Source: Elephas maximus indicus (taxonomy: Eukaryota > Chordata > Mammalia > Proboscidea > Elephantidae). From it: 64,000 nt of DNA. Position numbers and translations under genes: made by a program. Shown in pieces: positions 24,473 to 35,900 of this stretch. Under the pieces are notes generated by a model. That model was not told where the DNA came from and made no database searches. It saw nothing but the letters and a program-made list of their open reading frames with translations. Location: the NCBI RefSeq assembly GCF_024166365.1, contig NC_064819.1, positions 9,808,501 through 9,872,500 of the forward strand, written 5' to 3'. How positions within the stretch are numbered: the stretch's first letter is position 1; every line of letters begins with the position of its first letter.

Positions 24473-24646
24473 GAGCCCTGGTGGCACAGTGGTTAAGAGC
24501 TCAGCTGCTAACCAAAAGGTCAGCAGTTAGAAGCCACCAGCTGCTCCTTGGAAACCGTATGGGGCAGTGCTACTCTGTCCTACAGGGTTGCTATGAGTTG
24601 GAATCAACTGAACGGCAACAAGTTTGGGTTTTTTTTTTTTTTTTTT
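24473..24646 (+). mobile_element. AfroSINE
   Basis: GAGCCCTGGTGGCACAGTGG head; tail AATCAACTGAACGGCAACAAG and a long T-run. Confidence 0.92.
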
Positions 24647-24661
24647 AATGGACCCACCAAG

Positions 24662-24707
24662 CAGCAGAATTTAGGGAGACAAAGCAGCAGAATTTAGGGA
24701 GACAAAT
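24662..24707 (+). repeat. 23-bp direct duplication
   Basis: GCAGCAGAATTTAGGGAGACAAA-type sequence is present twice back to back just after an AfroSINE. Confidence 0.8.
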
Positions 24708-26120
24708 GGATAAAACAAGAAAAATTCAAAGGGATAAAGAAGGATCAGAAGGGACCGAGAAAGCAGAGGTCATCAGGACGTATTCAGATCACGTTATTAA
24801 CAAAGTATATATAAGGACAAAACAAAATCATTCTTAGTCCTTCTCAAAAAAGATTCTCCCTTCCACTAAAAACTCTCTAGGAAACTCAGAAATACACAGT
24901 ATATCCTTCTTCTTTGGAAGGACAATCTAAACACACTGTCCTGAGAATAGATTCCTGCACCCCACAGGTGGGAAGCAGGACAACAATCTATGGCTTTCAA
25001 TCTTGACTGTCTCGCCAAACTAGCTCTCTGACAGTCTCCAGTTTAACTTCACCAATTAGGCCATAAGCACCTGCCAAAAGGGGAAAATGCTGCCTCTCCA
25101 GTTGACCTATGTCTTGTAGAATCAAATACGTCATCCAAAATCACACCATCCTTAAGCAATTACCTCTTTCTCTCTTCAGTACTCTACAGACACTCCAGAA
25201 ATGAGTTCTCCTCATCTGGACACTGTCTTTCTTTCTATACACCCTTCCTAAAGCTATATTCTAGGCCACAGCTACTGGTTTTATCCACATTTTTTTATTT
25301 CCCTTCCCCAGGTCCTATATAACTTAAAGAACCTATCCCAGCTACCTCCTTCCTATGAGGAAACAAATATAGAACCTTCTTTCAAAATAACCTAAATAAA
25401 AATATCACCAAATTATCACTCAATAATAGTTTTCATGACTTTTCAAACTGTGAACACCTATGATCTTTCACTTTATTCTAATCTGTTGAAAAATTGCTAA
25501 AGAAATATGTGTTAAAAGAGGAGAGAGTGGCAAACAGTAGATCAAGGCAACTAGGGTTGGAACCTTGAAAGCCAGGATTGAAGAGATACAATGAAGGCAG
25601 AGAGAAGAAATCAGAACCACAGTCAAGCCCAGTTAAGAGCAAGTATTTTCCAGATGTTCCTAGTTCTTCCCAATATTCTACCTTCAGACTCCAAATGCAA
25701 GCAGAACCATCTAGAACCATCTAGTTCTTTTTTTAAGTAGCAGAACACTTCATTTTCCCTCCCCCCAAATCATATTTTACCTGGTACCCTGATATTTAAA
25801 ACACACAGGACAAGGAGTTAGTCTGATAAAGAGAGGACTGGGAAACCTAAAGCCTCACTACTTGGCCTGTCCAACCCCTTCTCCCTTCTAAGCCCTCCTA
25901 CAGTAGCCCCTGAGACACAGAGAAGGTATTCCACGCTACAGTTTGAGAAAGTAATTATCTAGGGGACTCCTCGAAGCCAAAGTAGGAGAGGATGAACAAA
26001 GCACCTCTGGAGTTAACACAGATTCAGAGCCAGAATGTTCTAGTTAGCTAGAATCCTAGCGAGGCACAGGTACGATTTTCTATACCAAGTTAAAAGTACT
26101 GAATCACGAAGTTGATGCAA
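24708..26120. other. TMEM39A intron sequence
   Basis: No gene or named repeat recognised; short chance frames only. Confidence 0.55.
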
Positions 26121-26281
26121 AACCAAACCCGCTGCCATCAAGTCAATTCTGACTCACAGCAACCCTATAGGACAGAGTGCAACTGCCCCCCAACAGGATT
26201 TCCAAGGAGCAGATGGTGGATTCGAACTGCTGACCTTCTGGTTAGCAGCTGAGCTCTTAACCGCTGCACCACCAGGGATCC
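26121..26281 (-). mobile_element. AfroSINE
   Basis: Minus strand; AAACCCGCTGCCATCAAGTC tail at left, CCGCTGCACCACCAGGGATCC head at right. Confidence 0.92.
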
Positions 26282-27362
26282 GAGTCAGTATATATTAGTA
26301 AAATCAAGGCACATATTCAAATAGCAAACATCTTTTACTCAATACCTAGGTTAGACATACCTTTCTTCAAAACATTTTCATATATTCTCATTCTTTTTAC
26401 TTTATTTTTTTAATATAAACTAATACATTATTTGTAGAAATTCTTGAAAAATTTTTAAAAAGTGACAGCAACTTACTACTTCATTTATTTTCAACACTCT
26501 GCTATGAAGCAGACAGTATCACTGTTTCTAAAATCAGGAAATCCAAAGAAAAGCAGAAGAGTAGAAAATCACACCCCCGGATAAACTGTAACTATTCTGT
26601 ATACATACATAAACATAAAATTTGGATTGAAAATTAGTATAATGAGAGTCAGAGTCTGGAAAACCCCATTAAACTGGTATTTCAGGGACAGACCCACTGA
26701 AATGATGAGATCAGAACTGATTTTGAAGACTGGGTAGGATGTGGGTTAGAAAGTCAGAATGAAAAAGGGACAGCAAGCCAGAAAGAGAGAAATGCACAAA
26801 TAGCATCGGGAGGGCCTGAAAAGCAAAAGGTGACAATTTGGGAATAATATAACACAGGAGTGGTAGTGACTGCTAGTTTTGACATTTAAAATCAAGGCAA
26901 GAGAAAAACTTTACTCAAGGAGAAAGCAGAAGCCAGCTGGCAAAAATTATCTTGGCCAAACACTTAAGTGAAAACATCTTTTTTCAGGGCTACATGATCA
27001 AATCTTGTGATAAAGTGAGTTATCCTGAATAAAATTAGAAATGATGCATTCTAACTCTTGAAAATTAGGAGCAACAGAGACAAATTTCCACTGAAAAGGT
27101 CAAATTCTTTATTTTTATCCAATATGACACAAATCCTAAAATGTTTAGGCTACAGCTGACAGTTTATTAATTTCAAACAATATTTTGAATAAAATAATTT
27201 TTAAACCCTTGATGGAATCTGACTTACAATTTTAGAACCGCATGTTAACTGTCAGTTTTAATTTGCCCTACTCCCCCACCCCAAACGCCAATAAGTACTT
27301 AAGCCCTCGCATTTCCCTTGCACTTTATGTCGCCCGTCTTCTAACGGCCAAAATGGCAATGA
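26282..27362. other. TMEM39A intron sequence
   Basis: AT-rich, nothing identifiable. It ends at the SINE duplication near exon 2. Confidence 0.55.
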
Positions 27363-27377
27363 CTAGAATTTGGATAA

Positions 27378-27555
27378 GGAGCCCTGGTGGCGCAGTGGTT
27401 GAACGTTTGGCCGCTAACTGAAAGGTCAGTGGTTCAAAACCACCAGCCACTCCTCGAGAAGAATATGGCAGTCTGCTCCCATAGAGATGATAGCCTTGGA
27501 AGCCCTACAGGGCAGTTACACTCTGTCCTATAGGGTCGCTATGAGTTGGAATGGG
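27378..27555 (+). mobile_element. AfroSINE (variant with extra internal segment) with 15-bp duplication
   Basis: Flanked by CTAGAATTTGGATAA (27363-27377) and TTAGAATTTGGATTA (27556-27570). It has the extra ATGGCAGTCTGCTCCCATAGAG segment also seen at 37691. The tail is cut short after GAGTTGGAATGG. It lies 250 bp downstream of TMEM39A exon 2 on the gene's strand. Confidence 0.9.
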
Positions 27556-27805
27556 TTAGAATTTGGATTATCAGCCTTCTAGTCAAGAATTGGACTGCTT
27601 TCACTCTGTGGGCCCCATATCACATCCTTCTACTTCCCAACTATTCTGAAACACTGAGCTCTTAGTCTTCAAGGGCAGAACTTATATTTCAATGCCAAGA
27701 ATAAATCTTGATAAGCAAATAATTTGAAAAACATGATGACTTTCTATGTTAATCTTACTGACCAAAGGATATGACAAATTACGCACAGCCTTATTTCTTC
27801 TTTAC

Positions 27806-27992
27806 CTATTTCTCAGGCCTGTTCCATTGCCGCAGCCCCCACCAACCAAAGTCTGCAAAGAAGGTAAAGCTGAACGGCTTAGCTGCTGCCGACTAGGGCC
27901 CCTCCTTCCACCGGGCATGTCCGGGAACCAGTCTGCTTCCAGTGCCACCTGTAGTTGCAACCCAGGTTAATGGCTGTCAACCTGTTTCAACT
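27806..27992 (-). CDS. TMEM39A: TMEM39A exon 2 with start codon
   Basis: The start ATG is at 27918-27916 and opens with [12 protein letters not shown], the N-terminus I recognise as TMEM39A. The coding part (27806-27918, 113 nt) gives 37 codons plus two bases and ends at donor AATAG|GTAAAG. The 5' part is leader; its acceptor is at 27993-27995 after a T-rich tract. The encoded segment is basic, Ser/Gly-rich and cytosolic, with no membrane span. TMEM39A is a multi-pass ER membrane protein; published work links it to ER-to-Golgi transport of the lipid phosphatase SAC1 and to control of autophagy, and it lies in a locus associated with human autoimmunity. The split Arg codon is completed by exon 3. 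Confidence 0.93.
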
Positions 27993-29030
27993 CTGAACAA
28001 AAACAAATAAATTAATGTCAGTTTACTATTTTTAAGTGCACAGTTAACAAAATAACCAGAAAAACAAAGAACTGGCCTTGGAAAACCAGATTTTCAAACA
28101 GCTGTTCTCTCAGTGTTTATCACACATTTTATTCTAATGAAAGGACTACTGAGACTCTAGCGGATCAGAAGCCTGGGTTCTCATCCAAGCTCTGTTCAGC
28201 ATCATGAAAGTCACAATCTGTGTCTTTTATCAGTTGACTTGTATCCCGTAAAATGTATCATTCACAATCAGATGGAAGTGTGTAAGAAACACCACAACGC
28301 ATGTATTTTCAATTAAAGTGTAATATTTCATAGTAAAGCCACTTTAAATACAGAAAAACCAGCAAAAAGTTAGGTTTCATGACCAAAGAATGTGCCACAT
28401 ATTGTCTCACCTTAACTGAGTCGCTTAACCTCTGAGTTTGTTTCTTCACCAGGGGAAAAAAAAATAGAAGTGTCCCTGTCCTGCAGAGGTTCTTGTAAAA
28501 ATACACCACTAGGCCCTTTAACTCTTTAAAGTGAAACTGTCCAAGTGCTATCTCCATATGTTAGGGTGAAAATAGTGAAAGGAACGCAAAGGGATGCACA
28601 TCCCCAAAAAACTGAAGTAAAATTACTTAGAAATCAATGAAGCTGCAAGACGAAAAGGCAAACAACAAATACAGACCCTCACTGAAAAACAACTGCGGGT
28701 TTTCTGAAAACATGGCAAAATCACGGTTCCGCCAATATGGATACCCAATCCGTTTTCCTAAACAACGCAACCACACTTAAGAATGACACCCTGGAAAAAC
28801 CCCGGTTTTTCAAAACGTTACTGCAGACTGATCCTATGTTCCCTATTCCTAACAGCCTTTGGCTGGAGCTTAACAAACGCAAGGGAGACAAAGCATTCAA
28901 GCCGCTGGATGTAGGTGCTACTGGTTCTTGCTTAACTAAGGAGCAAAAAGAGAGGTGAGGGACAAGAAACTGGGATGGAAGAGGCGACAAAGTATGGGGT
29001 GGTTGGACGTGGATGGCGAGGGACCACAAC
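27993..29030. other. TMEM39A intron 1
   Basis: Short intron between the non-coding first exon and exon 2. A 120-codon minus-strand frame (28721-29083) has no recognised family and probably reflects chance. Confidence 0.55.
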
Positions 29031-29141
29031 TTCGACAGACTAGCCCCTAAGAGGAGACGACAAAGCCGGCCCCGGCTGCGCACCCCGGGGGCCCACAGCG
29101 GTCCAAGACAGTGAGACAGCGCGCAGCTCCGTAATACTCAC

Positions 29142-29400
29142 GCATGGAGGAGGCCCGGCCGGTGGGGCGGGATCCCGGAGACCAGGCGGCGGCTTTACAG
29201 GCTGGACCCTGGGCAAGAGTACTCCCTCCCCGAGCTGAGACGCTCCAAACCAGGTGCTTCTCCGCAAGCTGTGTCCACCCGTGGAGTCGAGAAAAGGTGT
29301 CCAGGCTTCGGCCTGCCAGACCCCGACCCAAACCCTGAGCCAGCGCGAGAGCCAGAGGCAGACCTAAAGCCAAAAGCAGAGCCGGGTCCACTCAGCACTC
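29142..29400 (-). other. TMEM39A: TMEM39A exon 1, non-coding (right edge approximate)
   Basis: This is the probable first, untranslated exon of TMEM39A in a CpG-rich block. On the minus strand it ends at a good donor (GC|GTGAGT, intron starting at 29141). The next exon has an acceptor at 27993 and carries the start codon. The right end (transcription start) cannot be fixed from sequence and is put near 29400 because promoter-type motifs lie just beyond it. An ATG lies right at the exon end, so a short upstream frame is possible. Inferred from position, donor quality and CpG content; no homology was recognised in the UTR. Confidence 0.6.
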
Positions 29401-29452
29401 ATTCTCAGCCTCCATTACCGCGGAGCTGAGCAGACGTGGCAGCGCACGGTGA

Positions 29453-29460
29453 TGACGTCA
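29453..29460. promoter_or_regulatory. CRE palindrome TGACGTCA
   Basis: A perfect 8-bp cAMP-response element (CREB/ATF) sits about 50 bp upstream of the assumed TMEM39A start. It is seen directly; function is inferred from position in the CpG island. Confidence 0.6.
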
Positions 29461-29497
29461 CGCCGCGACGGCTGGCCGCCCGGACGCGAGCTGACCG

Positions 29498-29505
29498 CCG
29501 GAAGT
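29498..29505 (+). promoter_or_regulatory. ETS/GABPA-type site CCGGAAGT
   Basis: This exact CCGGAAGT motif is typical of CpG-island promoters. It is 38 bp from the CRE, on the far side from TMEM39A exon 1. Function is inferred. Confidence 0.5.
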
Positions 29506-29644
29506 ACACACGCAGTCCGGAGAGCAGGCACCCCACCCGCTCCCGAGCGCACCTGCGCAGTGGGACTCGGCTGCTCCGCCCGGCTCGCCTTTCCTGCCAG
29601 CGGTGGCCAACGTATTGCCTCTCCAGGCCTCTGTCACCGAGCCC

Positions 29645-29790
29645 CTAGGATGTGCAGGCACCGTGTTAGGGGTCCTTGTTATCTCAGGAACTCCGTGTAA
29701 TAACCGTGCACAAGTTGTCACCCCTGTTGTACAGATGAGGGGACGTTGAGAGTCGCCTAAGTCGCGAAGTCATGCTTCAGCATCCAAACA
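29645..29790 (+). mobile_element. MIR-like SINE remnant
   Basis: GCACCGTGTTAGG, TGTACAGATGAGGGGACGTTGAG and CCTAAGTCGCGAAG are in MIR order. It lies just beyond the TMEM39A CpG island. Confidence 0.5.
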
Positions 29791-29886
29791 AGCGGTTACT
29801 GTATGTTAAGTGGACCGGGTACTCGGAAGTGCATACTACAAAGAGCTTACAGTCTAGTGGAAAAGACGAGACACCAGAAAAGCACA

Positions 29887-29923
29887 AAACCCATTGCCGT
29901 CGGGTCGGTTCCGACTCATAGCG
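29887..29923 (-). mobile_element. 37-bp AfroSINE 3' end with perfect 14-bp duplication
   Basis: Only the tail (AACCCATTGCCGTCGGGTCG through CGACTCATAGCG) is present, between ACCAGAAAAGCACA at 29873-29886 and 29924-29937. Confidence 0.9.
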
Positions 29924-30305
29924 ACCAGAAAAGCACAGGCGACATTAAAAGTATGCTCAAGGTCCACAGGTGTAGCACAGAAGATAGTGTGATGAGCTCT
30001 AGGATCACTGTGGTGTCAGTACCAAGAAAAGCTTCACAGGGAGCTAGGAGATTGTAAAAGCCAAGACTTCAAAAATGAATAGGTGGTTGCCGATGAACAC
30101 AAGGTGTCGGGGGTTAGCTTTCTGGTAGTGGCAGTGGCAGATAAAAAGGTAAGAAGTTGGGCAACGTCATGATGAGTTCAGGAACTGCCAATAGTTTGGT
30201 ATTAGAAGAAGGAGGAGAGTTAGGGGGTCAAAGGAGATAGGTGAGATATATCATTCGGTAGATTTTAAGCACCTTAACAGAAAGCCCTGTGTGTTGATTA
30301 TATAT

Positions 30306-30668
30306 GGTTGTTAGGTTGTCAGTTGAGTGAGCTCAGACTCATGGCCATAGCAGAACAAAACACTGCATGGTCTTGCGCCACCTTCACAATGGTATGTTTG
30401 AGTCCATTGTTTTAGCTATTGTGTATTTCCTCCCAACCTAATCAGCTCATCTTCCCGCACTATATTGGACAATACCCTGTTATGATCCGTAAAGGTTTTC
30501 GTTGACTAATGTTTGGAAGTAGATCACCAGACCTTTCTTTTAATCTGTATTTGTGTGAGAGCTCCACTGAAACCTGTCCACCATGGGTGACCCTGCTGGT
30601 ATTTGAAATACCAGTAGCATAGCATGCTACCAGCAGCGTAGCAATACACAAGCCGCCACACACAACAA
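30306..30668 (-). mobile_element. RTE 5'+3' internal-deletion derivative
   Basis: On the minus strand about 250 bp of the RTE 5' end (CTGTCAGTTTGTTGTG, CACCCATGGTGGACAGG, through AGGTTGGGAGG) is joined to about 115 bp of the 3' end (CAATGGACTCAAACATACC to GACAACCTAACAACC). About 2.8 kb of the full element is missing. No tRNA-like head was seen. TGATTA occurs on both sides as a weak duplication. Confidence 0.75.
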
Positions 30669-30699
30669 ACTGACAGGTGATTAACCTTTATTGAGAGTT

Positions 30700-31830
30700 T
30701 TTTTTTTTAAATCTCACAATACTTTGATAGATACTATAATTGTTCCTCTTTTACAGAGAAAACTGAATTTTGAGAAGTTAAGTTCAGTTGTTCGGACAGA
30801 ACAAGGGGATACTGTTTGGTTTAAAGTCAGGAAAGGTGTGCGTCAGGGTTGTATTCTTTCACCATACCTATTCAATCTGCATGCTGAGCAAATAATATGA
30901 GAAGCTGGACTGTATGAAGAAGAACAGGGCATCAGGATTGGAGGAAGACTCATTAACAGCCCACGTTATGCAGATGACTCAACCTTGCTTGCTGAAAGTG
31001 AAGAGGATTTGAAGCACTTACTGATGAAAGTCAAAGACCACGGCCTTCAGTATGGATTGCACCTCAACATAAAGAAAACAAAAATCCTCACAGCTGGACC
31101 ACTGAGCAACATCATGATAAACGGAGAAAAGATTGGAGTTGTGAAGGATTTCATTTTACTTAGATCCACAATCAACAGGCATGGAAGCAGCAGTCAAGAA
31201 GTCAAAAGACGCGTTGCATTGGACAAATCTGCTGCAAAGGACCTCTTCAAAGTGTTGAAGAGCAAAGATGTCGCCTTGAAGACAAAAGTGTGCCTGACCC
31301 AAGCCATGGTATTTTCAATCACATCATATGCATGTGAAAGCTGGACAATGAATGAGGAAGACCAAAGAAGAATTGGCACCTTTGAATTGTGGTGTTGGCG
31401 AAGAATATTGAATATACCATGGACTGCCAAAAGGATGAAAAAATTCGTCTTAGAAGAAGTACAACCAGAATGCTCCTTAGAAGCAAGGATGGCGAGACTA
31501 CATCTTACATATTTTGGACATGTTGTCAGGAGGGATCAGTCCCTGGAGAAGGACACCATGCTTGGCAAAGTACAGGGTCAGCGGAAAAGAGGAAGACTCT
31601 TAATGAGGTGGATTGACACGGTGGCTGCAACAATGACCTCAAGGATAACAATAATTGTAAGAATGGCTCAGGACCGGGCAGTGTTTCATTCTGTTGTGCG
31701 TAGGTTCGCTATGAGTCGGAACTGACTCGACGGCACCTAACAACAACAACAAGTTCAAAATAACCCAGCTAATAAGCAGCAGAGCTGGAATTTAGAGCCA
31801 GAATGGCCCATATCAAAACCACTAAACTTA
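30700..31830 (+). mobile_element. MIR SINE interrupted by the RTE at 30787-31750
   Basis: TTTTACAGAGAAAACTGAATTTTGAGAAGTTAAGT on the left and ACCCAGCTAATAAGCAGCAGAGC on the right rejoin into an ordinary MIR 3' half. Confidence 0.65.
30787..31750 (+). mobile_element. 5'-truncated RTE inserted in a MIR
   Basis: The RT core (GVRQGCILSPYLFNL, then YADD at about 30967) and the C-terminal domain are open over 30985-31725 (246 codons), ending in the CAACAACAAC tail. A TGA at 30898 breaks the frame upstream. Flanks AAGTTCA at 30780-30786 and 31751-31757 match, and MIR sequence continues on both sides. Confidence 0.88.
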
Positions 31831-31948
31831 GTGATATTCGCAAATATTCCGTGTGTCCTAATGTACCACAGAGCTTTTATTCATGAATATATAAAATCTA
31901 ACATAGATCTATACATATTTTTATTGGTTTCATCTCTTGGGGTAAGGA

Positions 31949-32105
31949 AGGAAACACTGGTGGTGTAGTGGTTAAGAGCTACGTCTGCTCACCAAAAAGT
32001 CAGCAGTTTGAATCTACCAGGTGCTCTTTGGAAACTCTATGGGGCAGTTCCACTCTTTCCTATAGGGTCTCCATGAATCAGGATCAATGAAAATGGGTTT
32101 TGGGG
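31949..32105 (+). mobile_element. AfroSINE
   Basis: Head GGAAACACTGGTGGTGTAGTGG; diverged tail ATGAATCAGGATCAATG. Confidence 0.88.
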
Positions 32106-32239
32106 GTACAGAATTTTGTACCTATGTTTTTATATTTGTTCTATTAACTGCTGCCTAGCTTGAAACTCCTTTGCTCTTTTTCTGTTGACTTACTAGCACT
32201 CTTCCTTTCTTCAGCAATGATTTTATTTAGTGCCTACTG

Positions 32240-32444
32240 GGGTCCCTGGCTGGTGTAAACAGTTAATGCCGTCAGCTGCTATCCACAAGGTTGGAGGTTG
32301 AGGCCACCCAGAGGCACCTCAGGAGAAAGTCCTGCTGACCTACTTGTGAAAAATCAGCCATTGAGAACCCTACGGAACACAGTTCTACTGTGACACACAT
32401 GGGGTCTCCACGAGTTGGAATCAACTCAACGGCAACTGGTTTGG
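32240..32444 (+). mobile_element. AfroSINE-related variant
   Basis: GGGTCCCTGGCTGGTGTAAACAG head and an extra GGCACCTCAGGAGAAAG segment; tail GAATCAACTCAACGGCAACTGG. Probably a distinct subfamily. Confidence 0.8.
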
Positions 32445-32949
32445 CTCATTGTGTCAGGCACTGTGCTAGCAAACAAGACAGATATGTCTGTGCCCTCGTG
32501 GAACTTACATTCTAGTGGGGAAGTATTTATTTAATAAATAATTATAAATTATGATAAGTAGTATAAAGGAGAGAAATAAAGGACTAAGATAGAAAATAAG
32601 GAAGGTGTTATTTAGAGGGGATATCTGTCTAAGACAGTGACATTTCAGCAGAAACCTAAGATTGGGAAGGAAACTACAAAGCAAAAACGGGAAAGAAAAG
32701 CAGTCCAGATAGAAAACAAAACGTGCAGAGATCCTACACTGGGTTGGAGCTAGTCACCTCTGAGGTACGTAGAGTAAAACAATGTAGCTGGATCATGGTT
32801 AGCAAGGGAGAACATGCCATGAAATGAGTTTGAAGACACAGGAAGGAGCTTGATCAAGGAAAACGTCTTTTAAACCAGAGAGTTTGCTTTTTAAGTGTAA
32901 TGGGAAACCATTGAGGAGTTTTAAGCAAGGAAGTGACACAGTTTGATTT
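32445..32949 (+). other. Ancient mammal-wide repeat-like stretch
   Basis: GGCACTGTGCTAGCAAAC, GTGGAACTTACATTCTAG, GACATTTCAGCAGAAACC, GGGAAACCATTGAGGAGTTTT and AGTGACACAGTTTGATTT follow the order of an old interspersed repeat common in mammals. I cannot name the family with confidence. It is interrupted on the left by the SINE at 32240-32444 and on the right by the L1. Confidence 0.4.
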
Positions 32950-32962
32950 AAGACTAAAATCA

Positions 32963-35900
32963 GGAGGCGGGGCCAAGATGGCGGAGTAGTCAGATGCTTC
33001 CAGTGATCCCGAAAAAACAAGCAAAATGACTATATTTATGACAAGCAAGGAGCCCCGAATATCAAAGGCAAAGTTAGAAAATGGACCAAGCAGCAGGGGC
33101 AGGGAAAGACGGTTCAGAAGTGGAGAGGAGTTGCCAGACCTGAATCACCAGAAACCCTTAAGCACCATTCCCTGCAGCGAGTGCAATTTCCTCAGGGAGA
33201 GACAACCAGCCGCACAACTTACTCACACCTCTGGAACCAGAGACGAAAGGTGCTCTCAGCAAAAGCTAAGTACTTGTGTTTATTTTACCATGCCCCCAGC
33301 CCCCAAGCCAGAGTCAGTGACTGTTGATTTCCTAAACATCATCCTAAATGGAGAGAGTCTGAAAGCATTCCCCTTGAGATCGGAAACCAGACAAGGATGC
33401 CCTTTATCACCACTCTGATACAACATTGTGCTGGAGGTCCTAGCCAGAGCAATTAGGCTAAGTGAAGAAATAAAGGGCATCCAGATTGGTAATGAAGAAG
33501 TAAAATTATCTCTATTTTCAGATGACATGATCTTATACACAGAAAACGCTAAAGAATCCTCAAGAAAACTACTGAAACTAATAGAAGAGTTCAGCAGAGT
33601 ATCAGGATACCAGAAAAACATACAAAAATCAGTTAGATTCCTCTACACCAGCAAAAAGAACATTGAAGAGGAAATCACCAAATCAATGCCATTTGCAGTA
33701 GCCCCCAAGAAGATAAAATACTTAGGAATAAATCTTTCCAGAAAGGTAGAAGACCTGTACAAAGATAACTACAAGACACTACTGCAAGAAACCAAAAGAG
33801 ACCTACATAAGTGGAAAAGCATACGTTGCTCATAGATAGGAAGACTTAACATTGTAAAAATGTCTATTCTACCAAAAGGCGTCTATAGATTTAATGCAAT
33901 TCCAATCCAAATTCCAACGACATTCTTTAATGAGATGGAGAAGGAAATCACCAGCTTCATATGGAAGGGAACGAGGCCCCGGGTAAGTAAAGTATTACTG
34001 AAAAAGAAGAACAAAGTGGGAGGCCTTACTTTACCTGATTTTAGAACCTATTATGCCGCCACAGTAGTCAAAACAGCCTGGTACAGGTACGACAACAGAT
34101 ACATAGACCAACAGAACAGAATTGACAATCCAGACATAAATCCATCCACGTATGAGCAGTTGATATTTGACAAAGGCCTCAAAACAGTTAAATGGGGAAA
34201 AGACAGTCTTTTTAACAAATGGCGCTGGCATAACTGGATATCCATCTGCAAAAAAATGAAACAAGACCCATACCTCACACCATGCAAAAAAACTAACTCA
34301 AAATGGATCAAAGACCTAAATATAAAATTGAAAATGATAAAGATCATGGAAGAAAAAGTAGGGAGAATGCTAGGAGCCCTGAAACATGGCATAAACAGTG
34401 TACGCAACATTACTAACAATGCATGAACACCAGAAGAGAAACTAGATAACTGGGAGCTTCTAAAAATCAAACACCTATGCTCATCCAAAGACTTCACCAA
34501 AAGCATAAAAAGATTACCTACAGACTGGGAAAAAGTTTTTAGTTATGACATTTCTAATCAGCATCTGATTTCTAAAATCTACATGACATTGTAATAACTC
34601 AAAAACAAAAAGACAACCCAATTAAAAAATGGGCAAAGGATATGAACAGGCACTTCAGTAAAGATGGCATCGAGGTAGCTAAGAGATAGATGAGGAAATG
34701 CTCATGACCATTAGCCATTAGGGAAATGCAAATCAAAACTACAATGAGATTCCATCTTACACCATCAAGCCTGGCATTAATCTAAAAAATACAAAATAAT
34801 AAATGTTGGAGAGGCTGTGGAGAGACTGGAGCACTTACACACTGCTGGTGGGAATGTAAAATGGTACAACCACTTTGGAAATCGATTTGGCACATCCTTC
34901 AGAAGCTTGAAATAGAAGTACCATACAATCTAGCAATCCCACTCCTCAGAATATATCCTAGAGAAATAAGAGCCTTTACATGAACAGATATATGTGCACC
35001 CGTGCTCATTGCAGCACTGTTTACAATAGCAAAAAGGTGGAAGCAACCAAGGTGCCCATCAGTGGATGAATGGATAAATAAATTATGGTATATTCACACA
35101 ATGGAATACTTCCCATTGATAAAGAACAATAATGAATCTGTGAAACATTTCATAACATGGAGGAATTTGGAAGGCATTATGCTGAGTGAAATTAGTTGCA
35201 GAAGGACAAATATCATATGAGACCACTATTATAAGAACTCAAGATATAGTTTAAATGGAAGAAAATATTCTTTGATGGTTTCGAGAGTGGGGAGGGAGGG
35301 AGGGGGGTATTCACTAATTAGATAGTAGACAAGAACTATTTTAGGTGAAGGAAAAGACAACACACAATACAGGAGAGGTGAGTACAACTGGACTAAACCG
35401 AAAGCAAAGAAGTTTCCTGAATCAACCGAACGCTTTTAAGGCCAGAGTAGCAGGGGCAGGGGTTTGGGGACCATGGTTTCCAGGAACATCTAGGTCAATT
35501 GGCATAATAAAATGTATTAAGAAAACATTCTGCATCCCACTTTGGAGAGTGGCTTCTGGGGTCTTAAAAGCTAGCAAGCGGCCATCTAAGATGCATCAAT
35601 TGGTCTCAACCCACCTGGAGAAAAGGAGAATGAAGACCATCAAAGACACAAGGTAATTATGAGCCCAAGAGACTGAAAGGGCCACATGAACCAGAGACTA
35701 CATCAGCCTGAGACCGGAAGAACTAGATGGTGCCTGGCTATAACCAATGGCTGCCCGGACAGGGAACATAACAGAGAACCCCTGAGGGAGCAGGAGGGCA
35801 GTGGGATGCAGACCTCAAATTCTCGTAAAAAGAGCAGACTTATGGTCTGACTGAGATTAGAAGGACCCCAGAGGTCATGGTCCCCAGACCTTCTGTTAGC

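Larger units (their letters stand above)
29030..29650. promoter_or_regulatory. CpG island and promoter region of TMEM39A
   Basis: This is a GC- and CpG-dense stretch in otherwise AT-rich DNA, spanning the TMEM39A first exon and the sequence just upstream of it on the minus strand. It contains a full CRE palindrome and an ETS-type site (listed separately) plus a CTGCGCAG element resembling half an NRF1 site near 29552. No TATA box is evident, as is usual for housekeeping CpG promoters. Longer open frames on both strands here are products of GC content. Confidence 0.75.

Noticed and set aside
27378..27450. tRNA gene candidate in AfroSINE heads
   Set aside because: Box A and B are present but the acceptor stem does not close and the sequence continues into a SINE body; these are SINE promoters, not tRNA genes.
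28721..29083. 120-codon minus-strand frame upstream of TMEM39A exon 2
   Set aside because: It lies in intron 1, crosses the exon 1 donor region, has no recognised domain and no support from splice sites.
29047..29721. Several 65-114-codon frames on both strands around the TMEM39A CpG island
   Set aside because: Expected from high GC with few stop codons; they overlap each other in all frames and match no family I know.
30985..31725. 246-codon plus-strand frame as a possible domesticated RT gene
   Set aside because: It is the 3' part of a 5'-truncated RTE with target duplication and an upstream stop. Nothing suggests selection, and identical decay is seen in neighbours.
33026..34506. Open frames of up to 188 codons that might be taken as genes
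   Set aside because: The plus-strand frames are RT fragments of an internally deleted L1 and the minus-strand frames are their shadows.
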